From positions 124,001 to 188,000 of the forward strand of contig FWCC01000040.1 of assembly GCA_900169235.1 (NCBI GenBank): 64,000 nt of DNA. Reading direction: 5' to 3'. The notes below the pieces were generated by a model that was not told where the DNA came from, did not search any database, and saw only the letters and a program-made list of their open reading frames with translations. The position numbers and the translations under genes were made by a program. The stretch is from Zarea fungicola. Its lineage: Eukaryota; Ascomycota; Sordariomycetes; Hypocreales; Cordycipitaceae. Positions 9,753 to 20,382 of the stretch are shown here, piece by piece. Positions within the stretch are counted from its first letter, which is position 1; the number at the start of each line of letters is the position of its first letter.

Positions 9753-11309
9753 ATGTCTCTAAGTGAAATCATTGTCACGCCTAAAGGCTCCTATGAACAG
9801 CCGCTAGGGTTATACATTGACGGACAGTTTGTCAAAGGCGTCCGGGGCAAACGATTCGAAACGCTGAATCCCACAAATGAGAAGCCAATTACGTCTGTTT
9901 GCGAGGCTGACGAAGAAGGTAGACTGTCATCTAACATAAATCTACGCACAATTTTGTATTTATACTTACAGCGCATCATTTTAGATGTCGATATCGCCGT
10001 CGCGGCTGCTCGGAAAGCCTTTGAAGGCATTTGGTCGCGGACTTCATGTGCTTCCCGCGGGAAAATGCTGTCCAAGCTAGCTGACCTCTTTGAGGAGCAC
10101 ATGGATACGCTTTCTGCGATAGAATCCCTTGATAACGGCAAGACCCTATTCATGGCTAAAGGCGACGTTGCAATGGCTGTTGGCTGCCTGAGATACTATG
10201 GAGGATGGGCTGACAAGATCCATGGCAAGACTATCAACACAGACGAAGACACCTTTGACTACACAAGACACGAAGCCATCGGTGTCTGTGGCCAAATAAT
10301 TCCATGGAATGCTCCACTCCTCTCTCTGTCCTGGAAGATTGCACCGGCCCTTGCATGTGGCAACACCGTGGTCTTGAAGACTGCGGAACTAACTCCGCTC
10401 TCCGCCTTATACGCCGCTGCCCTTGTTGATAAGGCAGGGATCCCTCCAGGGGTCGTCAACATCCTATCCGGCTTTGGCAAGGTTGCTGGAGCAGCTATCG
10501 CTTCGCATGCGGATATTGACAAGATTTCGTTCACCGGCTCGGCCGCTGTGGGCCGGAATATAATGCAAGCAGCTTCGCTATCAAATCTCAAGAAAATCAC
10601 ACTCGAGCTTGGCGGCAAATCACCGAATATTGTTTTCAACGATGCCAACATCCAAGATGCCCTCTCATGGGTCAACTTTGGCATCTTCTTCAACAACGGC
10701 CAGGTGTGCTGCGCTGGGTCCAGGGTGTATCTTCAGTCGGGAATATATGATGAGTTTATTGAGGCGTTCAAGGCCCGAGCCGCTAGGAATGTCGTCGGCG
10801 ATCCATTCAATTCGGACACATTCCAAGGACCTCAAGTCAGCCAAGGCCAGTTTGACCGCATTATGAACTATATTCAGTCTGGCAAAGATGCCGGAGCCAA
10901 AGTCGAGACAGGTGGAGGCCGTCACGGTGAGGAGGGATACTTTATCCAGCCCACCATATTCTCGAACGCGTCGGCTAATATGAAGATTATGCAAGAAGAA
11001 ATATTTGGCCCTGTAGTAGTCATTTCCAAGTTTGAGACGGAAGAGGAGGTCATCAAGGCTGCAAACTGTAGCAGTTACGGGCTCGCAGCTGGCCTTCACA
11101 CGACAAACCTGAAGACTGCGATCCGTGTCTCCAACGCCCTCAAGGTAGGTACCGTCTGGGTAAACAACTACAATATGGTCAACGCCAGTATGCCTTTCGG
11201 TGGCTTTAAGGAGTCTGGTTTTGGCCGTGAATTGGGAAAATATGCTCTCCAGAGTTACACACAAGTTAAGTCGGTTCGCATCCGACTTGCTGCGGCCTTG
11301 TTTGAGTAA
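9753..11309 (+). CDS. NAD(P)-dependent aldehyde dehydrogenase
   Basis: Oxidises an aldehyde to the acid, probably in the cytosol. Exons 9753-9918 and 9985-11309 give 496 aa, standard length. The 66-nt intron is in frame and stop-free; splicing joins EADEE to DVDIAVAAARKAF as in relatives. General-base Glu263 is in LELGGKSPN and nucleophile Cys297 in NNGQVCCAGSR, 34 residues apart as in ALDH2 (268/302). Cofactor motifs IIPWNAPL and FTGSAAVGR and the late EEIFGPVV are present. It belongs to the ALDH1/2-like class; betaine aldehyde, aminoaldehydes and aliphatic aldehydes are all possible substrates. Its promoter is shared with the choline-oxidase-like gene, so the aldehyde is probably that enzyme's product or one made by the cluster's aminotransferase. 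Confidence 0.95.
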   Translation: MSLSEIIVTPKGSYEQPLGLYIDGQFVKGVRGKRFETLNPTNEKPITSVCEADEEGRLSSNINLRTILYLYLQRIILDVDIAVAAARKAFEGIWSRTSCASRGKMLSKLADLFEEHMDTLSAIESLDNGKTLFMAKGDVAMAVGCLRYYGGWADKIHGKTINTDEDTFDYTRHEAIGVCGQIIPWNAPLLSLSWKIAPALACGNTVVLKTAELTPLSALYAAALVDKAGIPPGVVNILSGFGKVAGAAIASHADIDKISFTGSAAVGRNIMQAASLSNLKKITLELGGKSPNIVFNDANIQDALSWVNFGIFFNNGQVCCAGSRVYLQSGIYDEFIEAFKARAARNVVGDPFNSDTFQGPQVSQGQFDRIMNYIQSGKDAGAKVETGGGRHGEEGYFIQPTIFSNASANMKIMQEEIFGPVVVISKFETEEEVIKAANCSSYGLAAGLHTTNLKTAIRVSNALKVGTVWVNNYNMVNASMPFGGFKESGFGRELGKYALQSYTQVKSVRIRLAAALFE

Positions 11310-11772
11310 CCAGACTCTGAATTAGATCAAAGTAAATGATACCTTATGTAAATAAAGATACCACGCTATAAAATAAACCGATGTGAATATTTGTTTCCTT
11401 TCACTTCGCCATCTACCTGTTGTATAGTAAAGTCATCTGTAACACGCCCCAAGAGGGCTAATTCCCACACTGGGCATTATCACCTGGTACTCTAACTAGC
11501 ATCACGAATTACCACTTGAGTCTCTTAAAATCAGAAATTCTTTCCATACTGAATACATTGAACTAGGTGAAAAAGCACTAATGGGATACAATTCTGATAG
11601 GAATGCAAGCGAGTCGACCCCTTCAAGTTGCTAGGTTAAAAGACAATGTCAGCCGGCACCCGGTACACTAACAGATGAACAAAAGTTTATATGGATATAA
11701 AAAAGAGTGGTCTGGTTCAAACCCAAAGAAGAAGGCCAAGAGTTTGCAGCTACATATCTGTTATATACAGCG
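11310..11772. other. Convergent intergenic region, ALDH/permease 3' ends
   Basis: AT-rich 3' UTR-like sequence between convergent genes. AATAAA-like signals occur on the plus strand around 11348-11372. No coding region was seen. Confidence 0.55.
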
Positions 11773-13576
11773 CTAAGGTTCTTTGGTCTCAGGGCCCTCT
11801 GCAGCCGTTGAAGCCGTGTCAGACGCTTGTATAATCGCAACCGAGTTGCCATCAAGAGCAGCCATACGCCTCTGATTCAAGAGCTCCAGGTCTATATGTG
11901 GTCCATTGAACGTTTTTCTCTTCGTAGCAAACCACAGAATAACCACAAATAATAGCATGCCTGTCGCGACCACTGGCACCCAAGTCATGTTCTGTGGTGT
12001 CACTGGGAGAACGGTGGGGATACAATACAGAACGTCCAAGAATGCAACCCAGGCTACCGAGAAGCCATTAAAAAAGGCCCCATATCTTCCGAGATCAAAG
12101 TAGCGCCGGGGTAAAACTTTGTCGCGGCCACGATAGAGGAGAATAGCTTGTGGAATGACGCACGACGTTTGGAGGAATAAGATCATGGTGTTCACCATGG
12201 CAGAGAATGCCGTTGATGAGCCTATGAACATGAGTCCGTAAACCTACCAGAGGATGAGTCAGAATATCAAGTGCGGATTAAATGCTCTCATGGAGTGGGC
12301 GACTTACTGTCGCGCAGGTTGCGGTTAGAAGCATCGCATTCATTGGCATTTTGAAATCTGGATGCACCTGCATCCACAAATGAGAAAACGGCAAAACTCC
12401 ATCGCGAGACACAGCCCATAGTGTGCGGGAACATGTGGTACCTTTGATTTTGTCAGTACCAAGGTACACCGGGAAGAAGCAGAGTTCGGGGTTTCTCTTA
12501 CCAATACCAACCAGGCAGCCAAAAAGGCAAAAGGTAAAAACAGCGAGCAGCACAGAGGCAGCAGCCGGCGAGCCAGTTGCCTGCAAGTATATCTCAATCA
12601 ATGGCACACCGGTAGCCGTATTAAGGACGGCCGTGAGATCAGTGATTGAATAAGTCAACGCTGCCGCAAAGGGGAATGCCGTCATGGTGCCCACCATAAT
12701 TGGGTACAAGATGACCATTGGTACATACTTGGCAGGATTGGCAATCTCCTCGCAGAGATGAGCACCGCAGTCGCTGCCCACAAATCCAAATACAGCGTTT
12801 CCTACTGCAAGAAAGAAAGCGAATCCCGGACTTGACCAGCCGCTCTGACCGGAAATATCCGCGAGGATAAAGTCGGCCGAGGCGTGGTTGTGCCGAGCGA
12901 CAACGAACAGGGTAATGAGCGTCGATCCAAACGTCAGGATCGATAATGCACATATGACTTGGTTATAGATAGGTATCAGTCGAGAACCGAGTATATTGAA
13001 AGCCGCCGCTGCCCATATCAAGGCGGCAAAGATGAGATAGAGATGCCATGGACGAGGTGTGAACTCTTGGTGCCAGATGGCGGCGATTTGGGCGACCAGG
13101 CCGGCAAGGAAATTAGCGACTGACCCTGTTGCCAGCCACCACCCGATTATGCTCATCCATGCATTTCTGCAAGCTCATGTGTAAGTAAGAAAATTACCCT
13201 ACTAATGCTACCAAGATTGAACTTACAAATACGAGGCGAATGGCTTGTACTCGTCGCTGGCCACCATGTAGGACCAGTAATACTGGGCGCCAGCAACGGG
13301 ATATGCGGACGCCAGCTCTGCCATGCCAACTGAGACCACCAGTGTCATGACACCAGCGACCAATACAGCCCAAAGCGCGCCGGCTGGGCCGGCGTCAGCT
13401 ATGGCGATGCCAATCGAAGATCCGATTCCGAGCCAGCTGCAGCTGAGAGTAAAGGAGAGGGCGCCAAGAGACCACATGGAAAACTGGCGAGGCATGGCTT
13501 GCACATAGCCAGCAGCTTCTAGTTCCACCTCATCGATTCGGGCCAGGTCTACGGAGTTTGGCTTCATGGCTGTCAT
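11773..13576 (-). CDS. Amino acid/choline transporter family permease
   Basis: Polytopic importer of the APC superfamily, fungal amino acid/choline transporter branch (relatives include GABA permeases and the Hnm1 choline carrier). Four exons (13576-13227, 13166-12502, 12441-12308, 12243-11773) give 539 aa, with introns of 60, 60 and 64 nt. About twelve hydrophobic segments can be counted. Conserved points: a soluble N-terminus with LARIDEVELEAAGY, the first membrane segment with WLGIGSSIGIAIADAGPAG, GSDCGAHLCEEIANPAKYVP in the middle, and TTCSRTLWAVSRDGVLPFS after splicing. MTAMKP at 13576 is preferred as start; MKP at 13567 is possible. It is convergent with ALDH and divergent from the Zn2Cys6 regulator. 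Probably plasma-membrane uptake of the cluster's substrate; GABA, choline and similar amines cannot be separated by sequence alone. Confidence 0.9.
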
Positions 13577-13764
13577 GTTGAGTTGTATTAAAGGGTTGCA
13601 AGTGACATTACCTTGTTGAGGTGAGTACACTGGTGGCGGAAGGGTATTTGTTTTCTGTTTTCCATCATTAGAGAACTCGTGCACATATGAGTGATGTTGG
13701 ATTTGATTCCGATCCTTTGCCAGTCCTCTCCTTATCAAACTTGCTATAAAGTCGTGGCGTTCGT

Positions 13765-13784
13765 GTTTACCTATTTAGGTAAAC
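13765..13784. promoter_or_regulatory. Perfect palindrome, operator-like
   Basis: GTTTACCTA, a TT spacer, then TAGGTAAAC: two 9-base arms with no mismatch, centred about 200 bp upstream of the permease ATG. Two overlapping dyads follow: ACCAA-GT-TTGGT (13783-13794) and TTGGT-GA-ACCAA (13790-13801). A dimeric regulator site is plausible. Confidence 0.5.
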
Positions 13785-14054
13785 CAAGTTTGGTGAACCA
13801 ACTACTGCACTACCGAAACCCGCTATCGTGTCTCAGCCACGCAAAATTACCGCTCTAGGATAATAACACTCATTGAATGTACCAGCTACCTGGTTGAGCC
13901 CGCCTGCGGGGAAACGGGGGTCTGGGACAGAAGTTGTTCTCACGGACGGTTACACTTGACTCGCGTTGTATTACAGCTTCGTGGGTGAAAGAGCTAACGC
14001 TACTATCAATTGCTCATAGAATATTTAATGCTCTAATAGGTCAGTATTCGGCTG

Positions 14055-14076
14055 CGAAATAGCTACGAAATAGCTA
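14055..14076 (+). repeat. 11-bp tandem repeat in regulator promoter
   Basis: CGAAATAGCTA occurs twice with no gap, followed by CGG. The spacing is about one helical turn, which would put two bound proteins on the same face of the DNA. Confidence 0.6.
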
Positions 14077-14587
14077 CGGCGTAAATGGGGACGTAGGCCG
14101 TAGAGCGTTTAATGTATTCCTATGTCCTGTTTTGTGAGCCTCCACTCGAGAAAAGTCAATCTCAATATTGGTCTAAGCCACGTTTTATCCGCTAAATCAA
14201 CCAGGCTTCCCAGGTTCCTCTCCATACAATTCTCCTGCCGTATGGTTGGCATTAATGCTAGGTTTCCTCCGAGACAAAAGAATGAGATGTTAGCAGAGTG
14301 TTTGTGTAAACTCCGTGCGGAGCCTAAACCAATCAATACAGCCTCGCACGATAGTTCCAGGGAAAGCTGGGGGAAGAATAGGAAAAAAAGGCGGGGTAGT
14401 TAGCGCTATCTTATTGTCTTGGCTACTCAGCTAAACCTACGCACGTCCGTGGTTGCCCAATGAGGCTATCCAAAGGGCTCAGCTGAGTGTAACAGTTTCT
14501 TCTTCTCCTTTTTGCCGCCGCCTTGGCTGTTTCTTGAGACGACACCGTAGGCCAAGTTTGCTCTTGCTTCTAGATTATCCCACCAAC

Positions 14588-16893
14588 ATGAATTATGGCA
14601 TCCCATGCCCTGCTTCTATGCGAGCCGAAACAATTACTCCAGCGTCGAAGCGCCGAGAGCTGGTGGACTGCTTCAACTGCTCCGTCTCGCGCCGTGTGTG
14701 CGACCGAACTTCTCAGCGTTGTCTAACATGTGATCGCGTCCCCGAGACTTGCGGCGGATATCCTCGCGAGTGGCAATGGCTTACCGGCATCAAGTCTCGC
14801 GGCAAGCAGAAAGGGCAGCCGTTTACCATCACAACTTCTGGTCACGAGTGGCAGAGCACTACGCCCGTCAACCGCGTGTTCGTTTTCAAGAAGGGCGCTC
14901 CAAAGAGAAAAAGGGACAAGCTGGGTTCGCAGAGGCTGAAGCCAAAACGTGCCACAGAAGACTATATCAACGGCGTTGCTAACGATAACGAGAGCGACGA
15001 CGAGAACAATTCCAAGATTTCGTCGTCTCTAATGTCTCCGCAGCAATCGGACTTGTTGGGCCTTACCCAGTGCGAACAGGCATCTCCTACGTCTGTTTCA
15101 GACTACAGTCAGAATGTAGCCTTGATACCTTGGAGCCCGTCTAGTTATCCTGAATGGGGTGATAATTCCTTGTACGATCCAACTTTTCTCGGGCAGATCG
15201 ACCCCATATTCTCGTCCGGTTATCCCCAATTCGATTGTGAAGTTGCTCCTGCTATTTCCGACTTCCTCGGTCAGATGGAGACCCCATCTCCGTCTACTCA
15301 TCATCGATCCATAAGTCATCTTGGCGCTGCCGACTCAGCTTCGCCTGAACAGATCGCAGGCATGGCTGGCGATTTCGACTTGCTACAGGATGACTTGGGA
15401 ATTAACAATGGCAGCATTCTCAGGTCAACAGATCCAACACATTTTACATGGCCAGATGATTCTACGCCTGGTTCGCTATCAGCCCTCAACCGCTTGTCGA
15501 CACCGCGACTCTCTCTGAACTCCCCGTCGACTCTAGCCATGGAAACTTCCAAACTGGTCTTTCTATGTAACGTTACTCTTCTTCTCAACTTCCGCACCGC
15601 TTCATAGCCACTGACAGGTGGTTCTCCGCAGATAATTCGGAGCTTTGCCTTTTACCGTTGACTCATGACTTTGGTGCGAACCCATTACGCTGCATGTCTC
15701 CAGACTCACAGCACTCTGTTCATGCCGTTCTTGCGTTTGTTATGAAATATCTCAGTCGCATGAGCGATGTGTCTCTAGAAAGTTCGAATGGTCAGCAAGT
15801 AATGGAATACAGACATTCTGCGACAAATTTATGCAAGTCGGCACTCACGATGTCCAAAAGGCGACTTAACGACCCAGTGATTGATACCACGCTCATTCTA
15901 TTTAACCTAGACGTTAGTGCCCCCAAAGACCGGCTCAACATTTTGTGCAGCACGTTGATTTCTCACATGCAATTCTAGTCTCTTACATCCGCTGCTGGCC
16001 CATGGAATGAGCGCCTGGCGACTGCCCTTCAAAGGATTGAGTCTCTGGGTGGCTTAAGCGCCCTGTCCACGTCGCCTCGAATCCACGCGCAGCTTACCCT
16101 GTTTGTCTGGTAAGTAGATGTGATACCAGTGCATTTGATGCAATAGTCATTTATTTGCTGTATTAGGTGGGATTGCAACATGTCTTTGGTCACTCGAACG
16201 GAGCCCGTCTTTCCGTCGCGGTACCATGATTTTGTTGTTACATATGACGAGGAGCATGCCTCCGACATCTTTGCACTTTCCGGAGTGGCCAAGGAACTAT
16301 TCCAGCACTTTAGAGAACTTGCTTTGCTGGCAACTGAGAAAGAACAAGTGTCAAGGATGACATATGCAACCTTTGATACCGAGAGAGTGCTCAAGATTGA
16401 GCAATGCATCCGAGACTTTACGGTAGAGGAATGCAAGCCCGGCATTGGTGCGGATAGCGAGGATCGCCTTCACGAGTGGTATGACTACTACCACGGGAGC
16501 AACGTGTGGAGGTATGGATTGATGCTGTACATTGCCCGCGTTCTCAAATGGGACAGGACGGGCGAGCCCAATCGACATGAGATTACCTCTCTAGCCAGGC
16601 TGGTATTGGACAGCGTCCGCTGTTGCAGAGACGACTCCAAAATGAGGAAGCAGTTTCTGTATCCCGTCTTTTTGGCGGGCGCCGAGTGTTCGGACTCGTA
16701 TTCGAGGAAGTTTGTCGTGAGATATTTCGAGGAATTACATCAATGGTCCAAGTATGCCATGTTCAAGGAAGCATTAGATCTCTTGCGGGAGACGTGGCAA
16801 CAGCGGGACAACAACAACAATGACTGGAGGGTATGGTGGGGAAGTGTAATAAGCACGAAGTCACCGAATGCATCCCAGTTGCTACTCGCATAG
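14588..16893 (+). CDS. Zn2Cys6 transcription factor (fungal_trans_2 type)
   Basis: Fungus-specific DNA-binding regulator, 705 aa. Exons 14588-15566, 15632-15912, 15979-16109 and 16167-16893 keep frame (introns 65, 66 and 57 nt). The binuclear zinc cluster has Cys 28, 31, 38, 45, 48 and 55, spaced CX2CX6CX6CX2CX6C, near the N-terminus. A basic stretch (KKGAPKRKRDK, about residue 105) may be a nuclear signal. A Ser/Pro-rich middle follows, then a helical regulatory domain with LFVWWDCNMSLVTR, typical of the Fungal_trans_2 family. The start at 14588 is chosen because the frame upstream (14453) is low-quality leader. Its position inside the enzyme block suggests it is the pathway-specific activator; that is inference. 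Confidence 0.88.
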
Positions 16894-17861
16894 GAGACAT
16901 GTATTGAGCAGTCAATTTTTAATGTTGGACTCTGCGTTCTGGCAATAGTTGCAGTCCTTCGTTTTGTTGCTGCGATCTATGGCTCTACTAGCAAGGTCAA
17001 GTTGAATGACAATCTCATTGACTATTAACGGAGTTATTTCTATCATCTAATAACATCACCCAGCTACTTGGTAGGTGGGTAATTATGCTTGGAGGAATTG
17101 TGCATCATATTGTGAATATTAGCCACTGGCAGTCTTTGTGCACAAATTTGCCCGTTGATGCTAACTAGCAACGTAACTGAGAAATAAAATAAAAAGTAAA
17201 ATAAAAAGAGAGAAATGTCTAGAGCAGTTCCTCACAGCCACGTTACAGTAGTACATAGCTTTTTACAATGGCTTTTGCCTTTTACAATCAGCTATGGAGC
17301 CTCGTCCAGCCAACTTGCGGCCTCACAGTGCCCCGAGTAGTTTGTAGCGCCGTTTGGGGCACATTGAAATGTACCTTGACAGAGCCACGAGGCTTATTTA
17401 TAACAAAATTATAAAGCCGCTTCATGGCCAGTTACTAAGCCTGGTTTTAGTTAATTTGAGGGTTATAGTGTCATGAGATATATGTACGCAAGCATCATCG
17501 TGAGTACCAGTCCGAGGAGTTACCAAATGAATAGCGACACTCCGCATTATGACAAGCCGCAGCGGGGAACCTGGGGAACTGGTGCCGAAACGAGAATATG
17601 GAGGCAACGCTTGGCCCTGTTTCCCCCACACTTTGACCAAATCAGGCATCCTTGCGAGAGCCATCCTCTTTCTACTTTTCCCTTCGTTGTCTCTGAATTT
17701 CTAATGACAAGTTTTATCCAAACGCTACTGCAGGATTGACATCGTGCAGTTGGTCGACGAGCAAATAGCAACAGACTTTAGACCCAAGGCGCGTAGCCCT
17801 GTAACTCGTGCTGGTCCAGATTTACAACTATTCCTTCTATATTTTCAACCAAGTACCAAGC
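16894..17861. other. Intergenic region upstream of the aminotransferase
   Basis: About 970 bp with AT-rich and GC-rich patches and no recognised coding region. It holds the 3' end of the regulator and the aminotransferase promoter. Confidence 0.55.
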
Positions 17862-19515
17862 ATGGCAGACTCGAGTATGCTGAGGTTCATTCGTACCGTG
17901 ATTTGCTCAAAAATGATAACCTTTCACTAGAAAACTCAAGTGCGGTCCTCCATCGGGATACACGCCATATTCCTAGGAAGGCTGTAGGTGGTAAAGGAAG
18001 CTACATCTTTCTAGAAGACGGAAGCAAGTTCCTTGACTCGACCGGAGGCCCAGCGGTTTCATGCCTAGGCCATGGTGATGAAGAGATTCATCGTCTGATC
18101 AAAGAGCAGGTGGATCGCATTTCCTTTGTTCATTCTGGGTTCTTTGGCACGCAGGTAAGTGAAGACTTGGCTCGTTTCGTCACAGATTCTACAGGAGGGA
18201 AACTGTCAAAGCTCTTTGTCGTCAGCTCTGGTATGTGGTTTGCTTCCTTTGCTTCTCCCCTTCACTTCCTTTCTCTCTCTCTCTCTCTCTGTCCACTAGA
18301 CGATGCTGATTTTTGTCGTTGTTCAGGCTCCGAAGCTGTGGAGGCTGCGTTGAAATTGTCTCGTCAGTACTTCTTGGAGCTTCCCGTGCCACAACCCCAG
18401 CGCACTCGCTTCATAGCGCGGCTGCCCTCCTACCACGGCACCACTCTTGGCGCCTTGGCCGTGGGTGGGCATATTCTCCGCAGGGAACCATTCGAGCCCA
18501 TTCTCGCGCAGAATGTCTCGCACGTGTCTCCCTGCTACGCATATCGGGGCATGAAGGAGGGTGAATCATCATCAAGCTACGTTGCTCGCCTGGCAGCGGA
18601 GCTGGACAGCGAGTTTCAACGCCTCGGACCGGAAAGCGTGTGCGCATTCATTGCGGAGCCGGTGGTCGGAGCGGTACGTTTAAGCGTCTCAAAAGGGAGC
18701 CTTTAGCCATCTACGCGTGTACTAAACAATGTAAAAAAGGCCCTCGGCTGCGTGCCTGCCGAGCCTGGGTATTTTCCTGCCATGAAAGCCGTTTGCGAAA
18801 AGTACGGCGCGCTGTTCATCCTAGACGAGATCATGAGCGGCATGGGTCGCTGCGGTACGCTGCATGCCTGGGAGCAGGAAGATGTCGTCCCTGACCTTCA
18901 GACCATTGGCAAAGGCTTCGGAGGTGGCTATGCGCCGGTGTCCGGTCTCTTGATTGGTGACAGTGTCGTGCAGGTCCTCGACAAAGGCACGGGCCAATTT
19001 CGCCACGGGCAAACATACCAAGGTCATCCTATATCTTGCGCTTCGGCATTGGCAGTGCAAAAGGTTATTCAAAGCCGGTCTCTATTGCACAACGTACGGA
19101 TGATGGGAGCGTACCTTGAGGAACAGCTGCGAGTGCAGTTGGGCGGCCACCCCTACGTGGGCGATATTCGTGGTAAAGGGTTATTTTGGGGGGTAAGAGC
19201 ATATGGTACCTGTTTGCTAGCCGCCTGATTCAGTGAGGAACTGATCCTTTTTGTGTACAGGTCGAGTTTGTTAAGGACAAGGCCACCAAGGAAGCGTTTG
19301 ATCCCAGTCTTCGCTTCGCCTTTCACGTTCAAGAAAAGGGTTTGCAGCCGGGGTACAATGTCTCATTGTACGCTGGGTCGGGTACAGTAGATGGCATCCG
19401 CGGAGACCACATTATTTTGTCGCCACCTTACACGGTATCAAAGGAAGAGATTGACATTGTTGTGAATACGTTTTCTCGAATATTGCAAGATGTTGTCGAA
19501 GAGCTCGGCTTGTAG
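17862..19515 (+). CDS. Class III pyridoxal-phosphate aminotransferase
   Basis: Transfers an amino group from an omega-amino compound to a keto acid, forming an aldehyde or keto product. Five exons (17862-17874, 17931-18230, 18327-18673, 18740-19192, 19261-19515) give 455 aa. The first coding exon is only 13 nt (MADS plus one base); splicing it to NSSAVLHRDTRHIPRK supplies the only good ATG. Cofactor residues: Asp249 in LFILDEIMSGMGR and the Schiff-base Lys278 in LQTIGKGFGGGYAP. YHGTTLGAL and GQTYQGHPISCAS are also typical. Intron 2 contains a CT dinucleotide tract. It is the right end of the catabolic block. No mitochondrial presequence is evident in the spliced model. The exact substrate (GABA, beta-alanine, taurine, polyamine products) cannot be read from the sequence. 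Confidence 0.9.
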
Positions 19516-19686
19516 TTGGATACGATATTGTCATTCGGGACAAGTTGACCTAATAAAACGGATCAAAAGACAAAAGTGCCAAGTACTGTTAACAGGAGAA
19601 AAAAAAGTAGTGTGCATGATTTGGAGTTTTCGACGTGTGACCGAGCCGACTTCCGAGCCACTAAGAAGAGGGTAGGTAGGGAGATC

Positions 19687-19695
19687 TACGGAGTA
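19687..19695 (+). repeat. TACGGAGTA dispersed motif, copy 2
   Basis: Exact 9-mer, between the aminotransferase and ATG101. Confidence 0.5.
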
Positions 19696-19877
19696 CTAGG
19701 TCTGGAGTACATGGTTGGTAAATTATCAGTGAAGGACTGACTAACTTGGTTTAGTCACCTGCCTTGCACCAATCATTAACGGTGGCTGGAGGCTGACCTC
19801 AGGATTGGCAAAAGACCCTCTTGCCAGCGAACAACCAGCTAACAGGTACCTATACAGCCCACTGTAACTAAACTTAC

Positions 19878-19886
19878 TACGGAGTA
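19878..19886 (+). repeat. TACGGAGTA dispersed motif, copy 3
   Basis: Exact 9-mer, 191 bp from copy 2 in the same orientation. Confidence 0.5.
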
Positions 19887-20382
19887 CCTACTGGGTGACA
19901 CACTGACAGCCAACCGGCCCCACCAGAGCTAAATCAACTCTCATTCACTGACCCCGCGGCGGGCGGCGGCGGCGGCGGCACAGTGACGTTTCTGGAGGGA
20001 ATGGAAACAGCCCAGCTGACTCCATCATCTGCCAGGTCCCGGATACCCTTTGTGCTCCTGTACAAAACAGAGTTGCTTTCATTTTCCTGTCTCATTTTTT
20101 ACACATTCGAATTTTCCAACCCGCACAGCAAGCAACAATACACATCAATACTTCCCCAGATATCGAGCGTTTACTGCAGCCCGCCCTACTACACCCTTCC
20201 ACAACGGCTGCTGTCCCCATCCTTCCCCCCNNCTCCCCCGCCCTCGCCCCGCCCCCTCTAGCTTCAACGGAGCTGCATGCATACCTACCTCTCTCTCTAC
20301 GAATATCTCCCTCATTTTCAAACAGCCAGGCTTTCACAGACGTTCAACTACCAACCAGAAAACCCACTCGCTCTCTCTAGCC

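Larger units (their letters stand above)
13577..14587. promoter_or_regulatory. Shared divergent promoter, permease / Zn2Cys6 regulator
   Basis: 1.0 kb between divergent starts. It holds a perfect 20-bp palindrome (13765-13784), adjoining short dyads (13783-13801), a direct CGG-N5-CGG pair (13907-13917) of the kind Zn2Cys6 proteins can bind, and an 11-bp tandem repeat (14055-14076). No coding region was recognised. Confidence 0.5.
19516..20382. other. Intergenic region and ATG101 leader
   Basis: It contains two TACGGAGTA copies (19687-19695, 19878-19886), a GGC/GGCGGC run at 19955-19978, and two undetermined bases at 20231-20232. The 20100-20380 part is C/T-rich, consistent with the ATG101 5' leader. 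A frame running through it into ATG101 begins upstream but lacks coding character. Confidence 0.55.

Noticed and set aside
10665..11264. 199-codon minus-strand frame
   Set aside because: Antisense to the catalytic half of the ALDH gene, with no recognisable domain.
6266..19515. Secondary-metabolite biosynthetic cluster
   Set aside because: No polyketide synthase, nonribosomal synthetase, terpene cyclase or P450. The enzyme set suits catabolism.
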